Source of the DNA: Lunularia cruciata
Lineage: Eukaryota; Streptophyta; Marchantiopsida; Lunulariales; Lunulariaceae
Reading direction: 5' to 3'
Length of the DNA: 64,000 nt
Assembly (NCBI GenBank): GCA_948567375.1
Contig: OX419762.1
Span: forward strand, 5,090,001-5,154,000
Shown: one piece after another, positions 1 to 15,414 of the stretch
Layout: every line of letters begins with the position of its first letter
How positions within the stretch are numbered: position 1 is the first letter of the stretch
Program-made: the position numbers and the translations under genes
Notes under the pieces: model-generated
Seen by the model: only the letters and a program-made list of their open reading frames with translations
What the model was told of the DNA's origin: nothing
Database searches by the model: none

Positions 1-2905
<2,905 letters not shown>

Positions 2906-4694
2906 CGCTGCTTCTCGAAGCAGACCCAGGAAGTAAACACGATTTCTTTAGGCATGGATTTTCTTCGTCACAACGACCTCTCCAATTAATTACGACGCAA
3001 GACACACAACAGTTATTCCGCTCTTCTTTGCAAAACCGTATTAAAAGTCCTTAGTTTTCTACTTAGCGAACCATACACCTTAAGCAATCTCGTGGATTTA
3101 CCGTTGATTACGTCGTTTTCACCATTTATTCATTCATCCATTCTTTATGTAGTTTTCCAATACCCTCCTTGGAACAGTTCAACAAGGATGATGCTATTCA
3201 TTGGTCACAGAGATAGACTTAACCGACCCTCTTGAAGTGTTGACGGGGCGCGTCAGCTCTATGTGGCAATATATTTCACAAACACGTCGGCGTGTTCCCG
3301 AAGTGGTCACTATAACAGTAGTTGCAAGCACGAGCTCACTCCATCCCAGCTATTACTCGCGGATGTCGGACTACGTACCACATGCGGTATCGGTGAAGTC
3401 GATGCCTGCATATGTCATCGCTATCTGTTCTTTCTGGGAAGCCAAGTTTGCACAGTTTTCACGATCGTAAGGAGATTCATGGTCTTAGTAATTTAATTAT
3501 CTTTATATGCGGCATTTCCCAATTATCGAATTATTAATCTAAGTTATTTTTCATTCAATAACAAAATAATATTTTTATGTTATTAACCTAAGTTAGGAAA
3601 TGCCTTAAGGTTGAAAGCCCAGTCCTTACGTTGGCGATCTGGGAGGAAGAGATATATTTTCTTTAAGACCCCAATTTCACTTTCAGTTTCTAGCAAATTC
3701 CAGGTACTTTAGTAATACCAATGATGAATTTCTGCATCTCTTTTGTGGAATATTGCTAGGATCTACACCGCATATGTCCACGTGACTACCACAGTAACTA
3801 ATTTAAACATGCACTATGTAGTTTATTCAACGTAGTTGGCCTCTGGGCAGTGGTGTACTAAAGCTTCCTTTATCCGTTTCATCTTAGTGCTAGGGGATTA
3901 ATGGAACCTTAAAGCTATGGAAAGGCACTGATCTGCGTGTGCTAAAAGCAACATGTATTCCACACACGATGTATGTTCTATGTTCTAGTCTCATAATACA
4001 TGCATGGTTTTACTTCACAGTAACTTACCATCAACAATCATGCATGTAAGTTCATTACCCGCAAACCATACTCGTACGTATGAGGAGAATAACTTGAACA
4101 TCTGATTTCATCGCTGCGTCGCTTCTTCTTGGTCCTCCACGTGGGAAGCTATCTGGACTACATGCATTCCTTACTTTGTCTCGAGCGTTATCATTGGTTG
4201 TTTCTAGATAAAAGTGGTCTGTCCAAACGAGTGGATTCTATTGGCCTGGTTTCTTGGTCCCGTGCACTTAACTGCACTATGAGTTTGAACTCCGGAGCAT
4301 AGGTGCAGTTAGCGGGCCCATCATCGAGTTAGTAAAACTCGTTCTGTATTGAGTGCTAGATATTTTCTTGTTCAATTCTTCTTTTATCTTTCTTTTCCCA
4401 TTCGATCTCTTTAAGTGACTCCAAATCTTCTGGAAATCTTTTGGTATGACAAATACTACATGAAATAGGTTACCTGCTCTCTCTGGCATCATTTATTTAG
4501 CTAGATACTCAGCCTATTTGAATAAAAGGTTTGAAATGAGATAATAAACTTTGCGAGGAAAGGTATCAATGTCGAGTAAAATTCTCTAATAGTCTCTCGA
4601 TTGTGCATGAGCTATGCGTTTTTGCGGAATCTGTAAAACTCGTCCTTCATGAGTCTGCTCATTAAACATGCAACTTTAGGAGAATATGCAAAAC

Positions 4695-4747
4695 GACAGG
4701 AATCTATGACTTAAAAAATGTTAAGTCACATTGATTCCAATTCTGTC
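4695..4747. repeat. Imperfect hairpin
   Basis: Arms pair GACAGGAATC with GATTCC..CTGTC and, after a small internal bulge, GACTTAA with TTAAGTC around a loop of about 6 nt. The fold is about 53 nt with bulges. It may be a degraded foldback repeat; no function can be assigned. Confidence 0.45.
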
Positions 4748-6080
4748 AAAAGATTATAGATCAACTTACTTGTTCCTTACTTATGGCGTTGCTAAGTACC
4801 CGTGACATGAAAAATGGTATTAAAAAATGTCAATTTCTTTGGTAGGTCTCCACAGTTACTTAGCAGCTAAACGAAGTCTACCCTATGCAGTTGATCTCTT
4901 ACATACTTACTGAAAATTGTGAACAATAAGTGATTGTACAAGACAATGTTCATTCAACCTGCTTGAGAATGCGACAACAGTAAGTCTACGCATTCTCTTG
5001 AAACTCAGGCTCACCGGGTGGTCGGCCTTAGCTCAAACATCTGTCCTGGTGTCGTGACTCCAAAGGATTTGCCTTGAAGATTCTTAGGGGTCTCTTTCCG
5101 TCATCGCCGTTTCTTCTTCGTGTCTACAAACTTCACCGACGAAGTTGCAGGAGGATGTCAATGTTTGAATCTCAAGATTACCGAAGGCGTCTTCTTTCCG
5201 CCATCGCCGCTTTCTTTGGTTCTACTCCTATGCAAAACCACCCGTGAGATAGAGATAAGATATATCTGGTGGCATTTAGAACGCTAACTAGAGTCCATCG
5301 GATTCGCCAACTTGGCAAGTCCAAAATGAGGAGTCCACTTTGTAGACATTGCTGCCGACAACAAGATGGCTAGGATAAAGCAAGTAATGTAGAAGCCGTT
5401 TGCGGTTGACAAAAGGAAATGAAGTTACGACGAAGCAAAACACCAGCAAAATTCTTCTGCCATGTGAAGGAGAAGCTCTCGGCTCTACTAGGACGCCTGA
5501 AGTGGCCTGTTATGAAGGAAGTCACCTTTCACAGCACGTGTATAAGTTACCTTGGAACTCCTTTGTGTGCTCGTCACATTTTGTCAAGGTACTGCGTTTA
5601 AGGTAATCTAGTGTGAGGCTTTGCTCCGAATGCATGATATTCATTTATGCTAGGAAGGACTTATAGAATAAGCAAAACACGATTCTAAGTCTTGAGACTT
5701 ACACAGAGATGTCACCAGCATTACCAAAGTTCTGCATTTGCTACCCCTGGCACGGGTGCCAGACTGTGGCTGCAAGAACTAATCAGGTCGCAGACATTTT
5801 ACATGATATAATCGCTAAGCGGTAATGTGCACCCAATATTTCAAGCTTTACTTTTCAATTGAATGGTAACCACGGGCTGTGATAGAGCTTCCCGTAATGT
5901 GTTGCCTCCCACACTTGGTTACAATGGCCTCTGTGAACAATTAAAGCTTAACTCTATCACCTGCATCGTATTCTGGGTACTCAACTCTAGGTAAACTAAG
6001 TAGCTCCTCCAATAAAGAATGAGTTGCCCTCTTGCCTAATCCACTTCTTCAAAACTGTTAAAGCCTTCGGAGAAATTCCT

Positions 6081-6108
6081 CACTTGCCACTTGCCACTTG
6101 CCACTTGC
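6081..6108. repeat. (CACTTGC)4 tandem repeat
   Basis: Four perfect 7-bp units, about 600 bp downstream of the STT3A stop codon, possibly in or beyond its 3' UTR. Confidence 0.85.
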
Positions 6109-6701
6109 CACCTTGTCGTCCTCACTAAATGCCAGAACATAACGGTGAGAGTAAGCAGTCTCAACTTGACTAGAAATAGAATCACAGCCGATTTGTCGTG
6201 CATTGAGCCATGAATGTCAGTCTCCTCCAGCAGGCGATATGCTTGACACCGCACAAGTGAGTAAATCATATCCTCTCAGTTTCTCCTTCCAGATGCCTTT
6301 TGAGCTGAGGCGGCTCTGGACTTCTTAGCGATCTGAGATAACAACCCACGGGTCAAGAGACTTACATGCAACTTCTATATATAGTAGACCAACGTATACA
6401 GTACAATTTTGTAACAAGTTGGAACAGGAAGTACACGTTCATCAATTCGTGAAGAGAATACTGAAAAATAATTGTGATAAACAACTTCTGGCATCTTCAG
6501 CAGTCTCAGGCTAGGTAAACGACTAAAGCACAAAACATACACAGCCCAACTCTGTCTTGATCCTTACACAATTTCTGCTCGGACTACTGCAGTCATTCTT
6601 GGATCATGACTTCCTAAAGTTTGTTCCGGACTAGTGCTTTCTATACCCACTGAAAAATTATTACTCCACGTTGATTCGTGGATGCTAACCGATCGCAAAA
6701 G

Positions 6702-9700
6702 TTATCTCCAAGCAGCAGGTGAATGGATAGAAGGGCTTACCGGTTTTGTTTTCCTCTTGTTCCTTCCTCGCAGTCTGTTCTTTGGGGGTTTGAGCTTGTA
6801 GATGCGAACCATCCAGTGGTGAGTGGTAAACACCTGCAAATTATTGACAATCAGATTTACCAAGTAAAACAGCATGCAATCTACCAAGGAAGCCGAGGTG
6901 GAAAATATTGTTCGAGTCACATTTATTCTCCGAGAGACTGCACCTTCTGAATACAACTCCTTATGAAGTCACAACGAATCTTTGTACACCGCTAGCAAAT
7001 ATCTGCCGACTAAATCCTCGGTACTGGTAAGGATCTTCAAATCCAGTCAAAAGTTAAGCAACTGAGCTTTCCTCTAAAATTAGCGCGACCCCGGAACTCA
7101 GGAAATAAGTAAAACTAGAAGTAAATAAGTACCTCATACATAGCCAAACCTGCAAGAAGAGGTTGCAGGTCCTACACTTGAAATATCATATATCCAAGAG
7201 AAAGAGCGAGTTAATGATCTTCACCTCCTCAAAATGTGTGAGCTTGAAATACTTTTTTCCAATCTCTGTTCTTCTCACGCGATCATAGCCCTTTCCATCC
7301 ATAGTTGCTTCTGCGAATCTGAATCGCACACCATATATACCATGAACAAGTGTTGGACAAATACATGATTAATATGGAGCAGACTTGTCCTTCGATGGAA
7401 ATGAGGACATCGCACTCGCACCGGAGGAAATGGTTAGGATCTTGTCGGGTAACCGAGCTTACCTATAGTACGATAACTTGTACATTAGAGAGTTCAACAT
7501 GGTTGGAGTTGCTTGTCCATCAATTCGGTATTGTCCGTCCCTCTGTACAGCAAGTACTATGCACATTAGAAGGTTCCATTGGCGAATAGTCATTCGAACC
7601 ACATCCTTTCTCGAGAGCATGTTCTCTGAACTGAAAGTACAGACGAGACGCCAACACATGGTAGAACGATAAGAAATAGGACTTCTTACAAGGTAGTCAG
7701 GTTCTTTGATATGTGGAAACACTCCTCCTCCAATACGAACCATCCAAAGAAACTTGTTTATATCGTCACTAGGATAACCAACCAGACCTGTTCAAAGTAC
7801 AACCCAGTTTTCAAGTTATATTGAAGGAACAGGAACAGAACCCGTTCATGGAATGGGTGATCCAGAACCTACTTAGGACCGCACTTGATACATGCATTTG
7901 CAATCAAGGAGCTATGCAAGCTCGCAAGGGATGGTAATGCAAGAAATGCGAGAGTAGTCTCGAAGAAATGCAAATTTGTGATAGTTTACGAGAACCAGTC
8001 ATTTGAGAAAAACGAGCAAGCCTAGTCAAGCAGAACGAGCGAGCCTAGTCAAGCAGTTTAGCACGAAGAAAGGGGAAAAAGAAGGAAAACTCCACGAAAA
8101 AGTAAGTAAAATGATAGATTGAAGCGGAGTGTGATGGGACAGGATAGTATATATCTCATCGTGCACTATGAAGACATGAGCCCCAAAACACTGGACACTA
8201 CAGGGAAGCAGTCAGACTTTCATAGCAAGCCTCCACGGAAGCACTCCCGAATTCATCAGTTGCCCACGGGTGCCAAAATAGCTGGGCACTACCACTATCC
8301 CTCGTACCGAGTTTCTGTTCGAAAGCTCATGAGTGCCGAGGGAAACTTGGTTGCTTCCTCACGTGCCGCTGACGTGATGACAACAGAGGTGAAAAGCAGA
8401 GAAAAAACCATCGAGAAGAGAAGGAAGCGCCGAGATAACATGAGAGAGATCGTTTAAGAGAGGGTCACATGCAAGAAACTGTAACCTCAGTATGGATAAG
8501 TGACATCTTGGTCCATCCGAGAAACTGTAACATCCATCTTCAACAGCATAAGATACAAGAAGTAAAATAAAGACGTAGAAGGACACTACAATACAGAATG
8601 GTGTAATGGTGTGACTTCGAGGGATGTGGATTGTTATATTGTTCCTTTCAGAAATAATTTTTCACTGCAACGTAAAAGCTCTTCTTCTAGAAACTTTTAC
8701 GTTGCAGTGAAAAATTATTTAATGGTGCGTACAACCACCCAAGACTCTTCTAAATCATCATGATCTATGTATTAAAGATATTCATACTTGTAAGTACAGA
8801 TCTAGCCTCCCCATAAACCGCATAATCATTTGCAAATCAACTCCATACATACCTCCAAAGATGACAAACACATATTTGACATCTAATGACTGATAAATAT
8901 CCCAGGCTTGCCGCTCTGGGGAAGACATGGCCATGCCCACAGTTGCAATGTGTGTGTTATTCCACGTGTTATTGTCTACTATTACAGTCCGGTTAGCCAT
9001 CGCTGTTGTTTGATACCCATAATCCCACCATGATGCCACCTGTCATCATAGTGAGTAGCTTAGCTTCAGATCATTGGCCAGGTTGAACACATATGTTATG
9101 ACGTACACTAGATCAAGCATTGGGGCGTAAAAGACTAAATCATGCCTACCTAATTATGAATTCGCAACGCCGAGATGAAATTCCCAGCTCAAGCAGGACC
9201 AGTACTGCACTTTAATATTGGTTTCGGATGTATACCTTGTCATTTTCGTCTGTATTGTGACTAAGCCAAGCGTATGCCTCTCGGAAATCATCAAACACGT
9301 GCAAACCATCTGCCGTGTGAGATGTCAAAACGATGGATGGGGCGGAATACGCTTCTGCAGCAGCCCAGACACAATGGATCTGCAAGGAACGTTAAGAAGG
9401 CAATCCGTAAACCATTAAGACCTAAAGAAGATAAAAATGCTCCCAGTCGTCAAATTAACAATAACTACTTATCCTTCACAAAACACTTACAGGAGTACAT
9501 GCGAGTTCTTATATAGCCACTGTCTCTGATACGCTCTTCTTGGCAGGAGAGTATAGCATACTCGGTGTTGATGTGACGTGCACAAATCTAGACTAAAATC
9601 TAAACTATAAGCAGCAAACCAACTCAGTAAGCATCATAACCAGTTAGCCATATATAACCTCATTTCATGTCAAAGGGAAGCTTCGGAACTTGTACTTGGG

Positions 9701-12700
9701 GTTCCGAAACATCACAAAGTAGACAGTCAGCTTACCACATAGAAAGATCCCAACAGCACAAGCAATGCAATGCCAACCGCAGAAGCCTCTAGCGGCAGAA
9801 CTTTAGGACTATTCTTCTTCTTGGGAGCCTTCTTTTCTACGCTCCTTTCAGCTATTTCCTTCTCTTTCTTTCGGACTCTTTTAACAGGCCTTTCCCTCAC
9901 TGTTTCCTTCCCCTTTTCAGTTCCACCTTTCTCTTTCACGGAATCTGTTGAAGTAGCTGAGCCTGACACTTGCGTGGCACTTGAAGTTGGTTGAGTCACC
10001 TACATATATGACGGGCAAAGACCTTAGAGCTCAGGAGCTATCTGTGTCTTGTAGTGCAATCTCCAGAAAAAGAACATAATGGTCACGCACTAAACTGTAC
10101 CATTGTGGGACCACTGCGCGCAAAATCCTGACTGGAAGTGATATTAAGGCAAACTGACACATTGATACTTTAGCAGACTATATATGCCATTACATGTCAA
10201 ATATATTCCACAAAGTGGCCATATTCTGCTACTTGCAGACTAACAAGAAACTCTCAGAAGATTGAAATCCACAGCAACACATTCATAGAAGTGGGCAACA
10301 TCATCTTCATTACAGTTACTTACCGAGGCAGCAGGAGGCGCAATTTTTTCAGGAAGTTCCATCTGGTATTTGATAGAGTTTGTCAAGGTTGCAAAAGCTT
10401 CAGAGAGGGCAATGCCGGACATGATACAGGCTGCCGGGGCTAAAACAAGCATCAAGCGAACCTGCACAACGACAGCATTAGCAAATCGCCTGTGAGACAC
10501 CAAAGCACAAACTTCTGCAACAAGTTCACATCATTTCAACGTGTTGCAACCGTCCGCATATTACTTGACTAGCGATAAAGCAACCTCGACACTGCTTCCG
10601 TGTTGATGGCCAGGTTTCGGAGCTAAACTGCTGACCATTCCAGAAATTAGTAAATAAGACAACAACCTAGCTCCATATACGTTAAGCGAGGGACTTACCA
10701 TGACCCCGGAAAAGTACACTGCTGTGACCAGGTACAAGACCACAAACGTGCTAGAATCCGAGAGTGGCAAGAAACAAGCCTGCAGCAAAAGATATATATT
10801 TGGTAAGTAAGAGTGAGGGGACATTACCTTGCAGAACTTTCGACACAGACCAACGAAAATCTTTCCACAAAGTTTAAAAACAGGGCATAGTAAAACGACA
10901 GCCACATTATTTGGAGGACTTCAAATAAAATGTAATCATGTGTAGAAACTTACAATAATCCCCGCGGGAACAAGAAAGGCTAAGATGTTGATGTCCATGA
11001 AGTACGATGGCCATGTAGGTGGCTGATGTTCACTCACACTGGCAATAATAGGAATATATTTGCTTGCATACGTACTACAGACAATGGCAAAGTAGAGTTA
11101 GTTACACTTCAGTTCGGTTCGTAATTCTACGTACAATGATCTTCAAGGGCTTTGCGTAGGCTTGACTGCTGGCTAGTTTATATGATATAGGACTTGTTGG
11201 TTTCTTTTGAAAAATCAAATGAACATTGTACATTTCGGATCAAGACTTAATTCAAGAGACAAACTTACGGGTCGAGTAAACTCAAACTCCGTCCACTCCA
11301 ACCTTTGGTTGGACTGGCTGCAACCATGGCGATCAGACCTCCGACTAGTGTCAGGGCAATCACTCTGAATCACAACAGAAAGAGTTAAGTACCAAAGCTC
11401 GACTATTCTGACTCCAAGCCTTCACGTAATCGGAATCTGCGGCTCTTTTGTTTGATGCAAGCAAGAGTATCTCAAGTGTGACTACTAAAAGATGTAGGAT
11501 AGTCTTTAAATCTAACACACCTCAGCTAATTGGTAATTTTCGAAAGGTGCACAAATTCGTACAAGTAGACCAAAATGCAAGCAGAGGATTAGAGAGGGAG
11601 ACAGTGACTGCGTACGTGCCAACTGTAAGAACAAAAGTCACAGCTACGCGGAATGCCTTCGGTGTAAGTATTCGCTTGATGTAGTGCACAAGAGCAACCA
11701 CTTGAATGATCACAAAAACCTGTACAGGCATGTAAATAGACATGCGTCAAACTTTGTGACAAAGGGGGCTGTCGCACGTACACTCACTAGCCAACCCAAA
11801 GCCTTGATCTTTTAATAGAATGGCAGGTGTTCAGGCAGGCGTAAATCTCTTCCGAACCACAAAACTGAGAAGCTTTTGACACATGGGCTGGCCACATATA
11901 TCCACTGGCAGTAAAGTAACTGAGCACAATATGTGATTGAGTAAAGGTCAGGAAACTGTGACTTAGCAAACAGCTAGTTACCTCGTCTGAAACATGTTGT
12001 ATTAAAGAGCAAACAGTTGGATCAATGTCAAGGTGACAAGCACTAACCAGGAATGATGCAAAGTGCTCAGACGTCATAACCGCATTGAAACCCACCACTG
12101 GGACAAGAGCCGCCAGCAAAGTTCCTAGTATTACCTGACAATCAAAGATGACACTTTGTCAAAAGATGTCATATAGAAATGTAGGATAATCACAGTGAGA
12201 AACCAAAACAAATTTGCGAACTGAAGAAAAGCTTCTTATCTACAGTCGGGTGAGTGGGCTTACCAGGGGAGTATATGCGATGTAAAGACGAGAAGAGTAA
12301 CGTCCAGTTACAATACACAGCAAAACGTGCATTGGGATGAGATTAATGATGAAGGTATATCCTCCCCAGGAACAAACCTGCATTATAGAAGAAAATGAGG
12401 GCTAAAATAGACTTCAAATCATAATCATTTCTCTCGTAACAACTGAATCTTCAATCCACAAAATCAGCAAAGGCATGCGCCATTTTGTTTTGTCCCGATT
12501 GACTAGTATTGAATACGCATAATATTTGGTTCCTTAGAATATTTATTACATGAAAGATGTAATTTATAATTGCATGAACTACGAAGGGCCCCAGAAAAAA
12601 ATGAGATTTAAAATAATTTCCAGCTTGCTTTACTTGTCCCGAAAGGACATCAAGGCATAAGGCTGCGTGATTCATACCATGTAGAAGTAAGCCAATGCAT

Positions 12701-15414
12701 TCAATGTGGCGTAGAAGAGAGATCCTGTATTCAAAGTCTGCACCTCACTCAAGTATTAGCGTTTCTCACGTGGGACAAGAGAAGTTTAGATTACAAGTTG
12801 AGCACGCCAAACTGACCACGTGGGCAGAACTTTAACAGGACGAAGACAAAAATGTTTCTAAAATTCAACAGATAGATTTTTACATGAAGTGTAAGGAGAG
12901 GGTAAGAGCAAGAAAAGAGTTAGATAAAAGAAAACATGGGTTTCCACGTCTACTGCAACGAAGTAATTCAGGGCAACAGACCTTCAGGTACAGGTAGAAG
13001 GTGAACACAAGAGCAAAAATGGCAACGCCTTCATTGTCGTAGCTTCCAGCAACAGATCTGGAAATGTATGAAGGAACCTGGATACACAAGACACGATTGT
13101 TACTTCTTGTAGATATATACATGACCATCAAAGTACATCTCTCGCTGAAGTCTGTAATTAATACTTGCGGAGATGTCAAATACCGAACTACTAGGTGTAT
13201 TCTCACCATGGCAATCAATAGTGCAGAGGTAAGACCAGCCCCGACTCCTTTCACCTCCTGGATGAGAAGAAATTTTGGTTACAAATAACCTGTGAAGAAT
13301 CAAAACAGCAAAAATCTAGCTTTTACGCGGAACTTTAGTGTTCTATCAAAAAAAATCGACCAAGAGTTCTCTGAAAATGTGATTACTGCTTTCTTTGGGC
13401 ACGGAACGCACTGCAACTTCTATAATTCCGTTTTACAGCTCAACAGGACTGGCGGGCGGGTTTATACTAAAAAGTGAGACGTTCAAGCAATAAACGGGCG
13501 GAAAAAACCTCCAACAGCATCAATGAACCACTCCATAGCTGTGAATTTTTCGAAGTCAAGGTTCGACTGGGCAGCACAAGCTCCAAGGGACATACTTCAC
13601 TCTAAATCCTACTTGCTAAATAGAAAGGAGCACAAACCTTCGTAAGGGCGTACGTGGACCACGCGGCGAATGCAGAGAAGACTGGTGCAGTAAAAACACA
13701 CACAGTTTCTACCGACAACGGAATGTTCATTGCATTTGCGATCCTGCGCATAGTCACTCAATGTGATCGACAGACCATAAAAAAGACTATGTTGTGTCAA
13801 AAGTATCAAGCACTGTCAAGACACGGACACCCTCTGCCCGTTAAACGCAATCTGAAGCCCGCAAACCATAACATTATCACTTGGTCCTATGAAGTAGCGG
13901 TATGCTTCTTACCACCACATTGTACCCGCAGTTAACGTAAGACCTGGATATACCGTGCCTCCAATAACTCGTCCAAGTGGATACCTGCAATACCATGAGC
14001 ATACTTCCAGTTAAAAGTAGCATTCAGTAAGAGACCGGAGACACATGTGTACATAATTATCAAGTTACATAAGAAGGCAAATATCAGGTTCACTTTCACA
14101 AGATAATGACTACATTTGCAACGGATTGTCATGAGGTGAAGTTGGACCGGAAGTTTCCTGCGAATAATACTAAGTTTTGTGTGTTTTGTTATATTTAGTC
14201 AAATATGTGAACTCACGATATGTAACACTCCGGCTTGTCATACAGGTTGAATTGCAGTATCCAAACTCCTAAATGGGAGTTTGGATACTGCTGATTGGTA
14301 ACTAGATGGATTTCAGCGGTAAGCAAAGAGATTGCACATACCATGTTCTGTCATCAAACCAGTTCCAGAATTCGTATATTCCAGCTTTCGAGAGATACTG
14401 AGAAACAATTCAGCGAGATATGAGAAAGCTACGAGGAAGGAAGGAAGTTGCAAATAACCTAACATGCTTTTGCTGCTTAAAGGTCAACACTTTAAGCAAT
14501 AAGCTGAGAAGACAAGTAACATTGAATTAACCACCACACATTGATAAGGGTGCAACGCTTAAGCAGAGTCCATCACAACGGTTACTCCCCAAATCCTCAA
14601 TGGCTCGTACCTGAGTAACTCGGTAATTAAAGTACGGGTCAAACTCATGAATAACGCTCTCATACTTGATTACCTGCGAGTGTTACAGAATACATTAACA
14701 CCAGCTCAGAGTACTCACACGATATCAATTGATTTTTCAAGAAGGGAAGATTCAGAAAGAGGGGAAAATTTACGCAAGATCAGCACTTCAAAGTCTTGAC
14801 ATAAACCTTGAAAATTAAGAAATTAAAAAGTATTCCAATTTCCGAAATATCAGACAAGTATTACGGATCCCGTTCAGGAACACCAGGTCTTATAAAATAT
14901 CGTCCACGAGAGAGATTGGCTTGGCAAGTAACAAGAACCAGGTGTCTCCAGAAAGTATGATAACTGTTAACCGAGTCTTCACATCTTGGTTCAGGTCAGC
15001 ATGAACCATAAGCTGAGGTTCTATCCTTGAAGCCCGAGAGCGAGCCATCAGGTTGCAAATCCTGTCAGGATCCTTGACTGAAGAGGTCTCATTTGAAACT
15101 GGAAAAACTTCCTCGTTACCAATTCATGTCAAGCTAAGAAGCTGAAGGCACTCTGTGTCTAAAAACAAGTTCTTTTCCACGTAATTATAGAAGATGCAGT
15201 GGTCAAAACGGCCGGCCATAAAGTTGTATCGTCATGAATCCCCTTCATGAAAACGTTCGTGCCAAAAGCTTGACATGAAAGCTGAGGAACTCACGGAAAA
15301 GAGGCGGATGGAGAACGCCAAAATGCCGATCAACAACAGCGTCGAGAAAGAAATAATAGCAGCAAACGCTCCTCCCCTGCCCTTTGCGGGGGAGGCCACT
15401 ACAGCGGCCGTCAT
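6702..15414 (-). CDS. STT3A: STT3A: catalytic subunit of ER oligosaccharyltransferase (22 exons, complete)
   Basis: Transfers the dolichol-linked glycan to Asn of N-X-S/T sequons at the ER membrane. Minus-strand exons: 15414-15295, 14673-14611, 14397-14342, 13984-13913, 13743-13638, 13257-13207, 13077-12982, 12737-12678, 12377-12264, 12134-12048, 11719-11616, 11364-11269, 11074-10954, 10779-10699, 10461-10324, 9999-9736, 9379-9236, 9039-8853, 7787-7690, 7542-7463, 7318-7225, 6833-6702. All junctions are GT..AG and frame-consistent; the product is 787 residues (Arabidopsis STT3A is about 780). Visible hallmarks: EFDPYFNYR with D52, GSYDNE with D170/E172, the SVSE loop at 354-357, WWDYG at 595-599, a DK-type motif DDINKFLWM at 661-669, and the sequon-rich [10 protein letters not shown] Lys/Arg-rich soluble stretch fills exon 16. 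Wording such as [17 protein letters not shown] favours STT3A over STT3B. The start is the ATG at 15414, which opens the first membrane segment. No defect was seen. Confidence 0.95.
8011..8056. repeat. 23-bp tandem duplication in an STT3A intron
   Basis: Units 8011-8033 and 8034-8056 differ at one base. Same intron as the 27-bp hairpin, between exons 18 and 19. Confidence 0.9.
8652..8720. repeat. 27-bp perfect inverted repeat (hairpin) in an STT3A intron
   Basis: Arms 8652-8678 and 8694-8720 are perfect reverse complements around a 15-nt loop (8679-8693). They lie in the 1065-bp intron between STT3A exons 18 and 19. Either strand would fold into a stable stem. It could be a foldback or MITE remnant or a small-RNA precursor. 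Confidence 0.9.
14254..14291. repeat. 16-bp hairpin in an STT3A intron
   Basis: Arms 14254-14269 and 14276-14291 are perfect reverse complements around a 6-nt loop, in the intron between exons 3 and 4. Confidence 0.85.

Larger units (their letters stand above)
2906..6701. other. Intergenic: STT3A 3' flank/UTR and SDR-gene upstream region
   Basis: No protein-coding gene recognised. The right end must hold the 3' UTR of STT3A and the left end the promoter and 5' UTR of the SDR-like gene. Small features are a (CACTTGC)4 run at 6081-6108 and an imperfect hairpin at 4695-4747. Open frames here are under 90 codons and match nothing I know. Confidence 0.6.

Noticed and set aside
5400-5606. 68-codon frame between the two host genes
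   Set aside because: No homology recognised, with an overlapping frame of similar length; consistent with chance.
6081-6108. Possible CRISPR-like short repeat array
   Set aside because: Four contiguous 7-bp units without spacers, in a plant nuclear context; a plain microsatellite.
8119-8457. 112-codon plus-strand frame opposite STT3A
   Set aside because: Lies wholly inside an STT3A intron on the other strand, has no recognisable domain, and has no supporting splice or start context.
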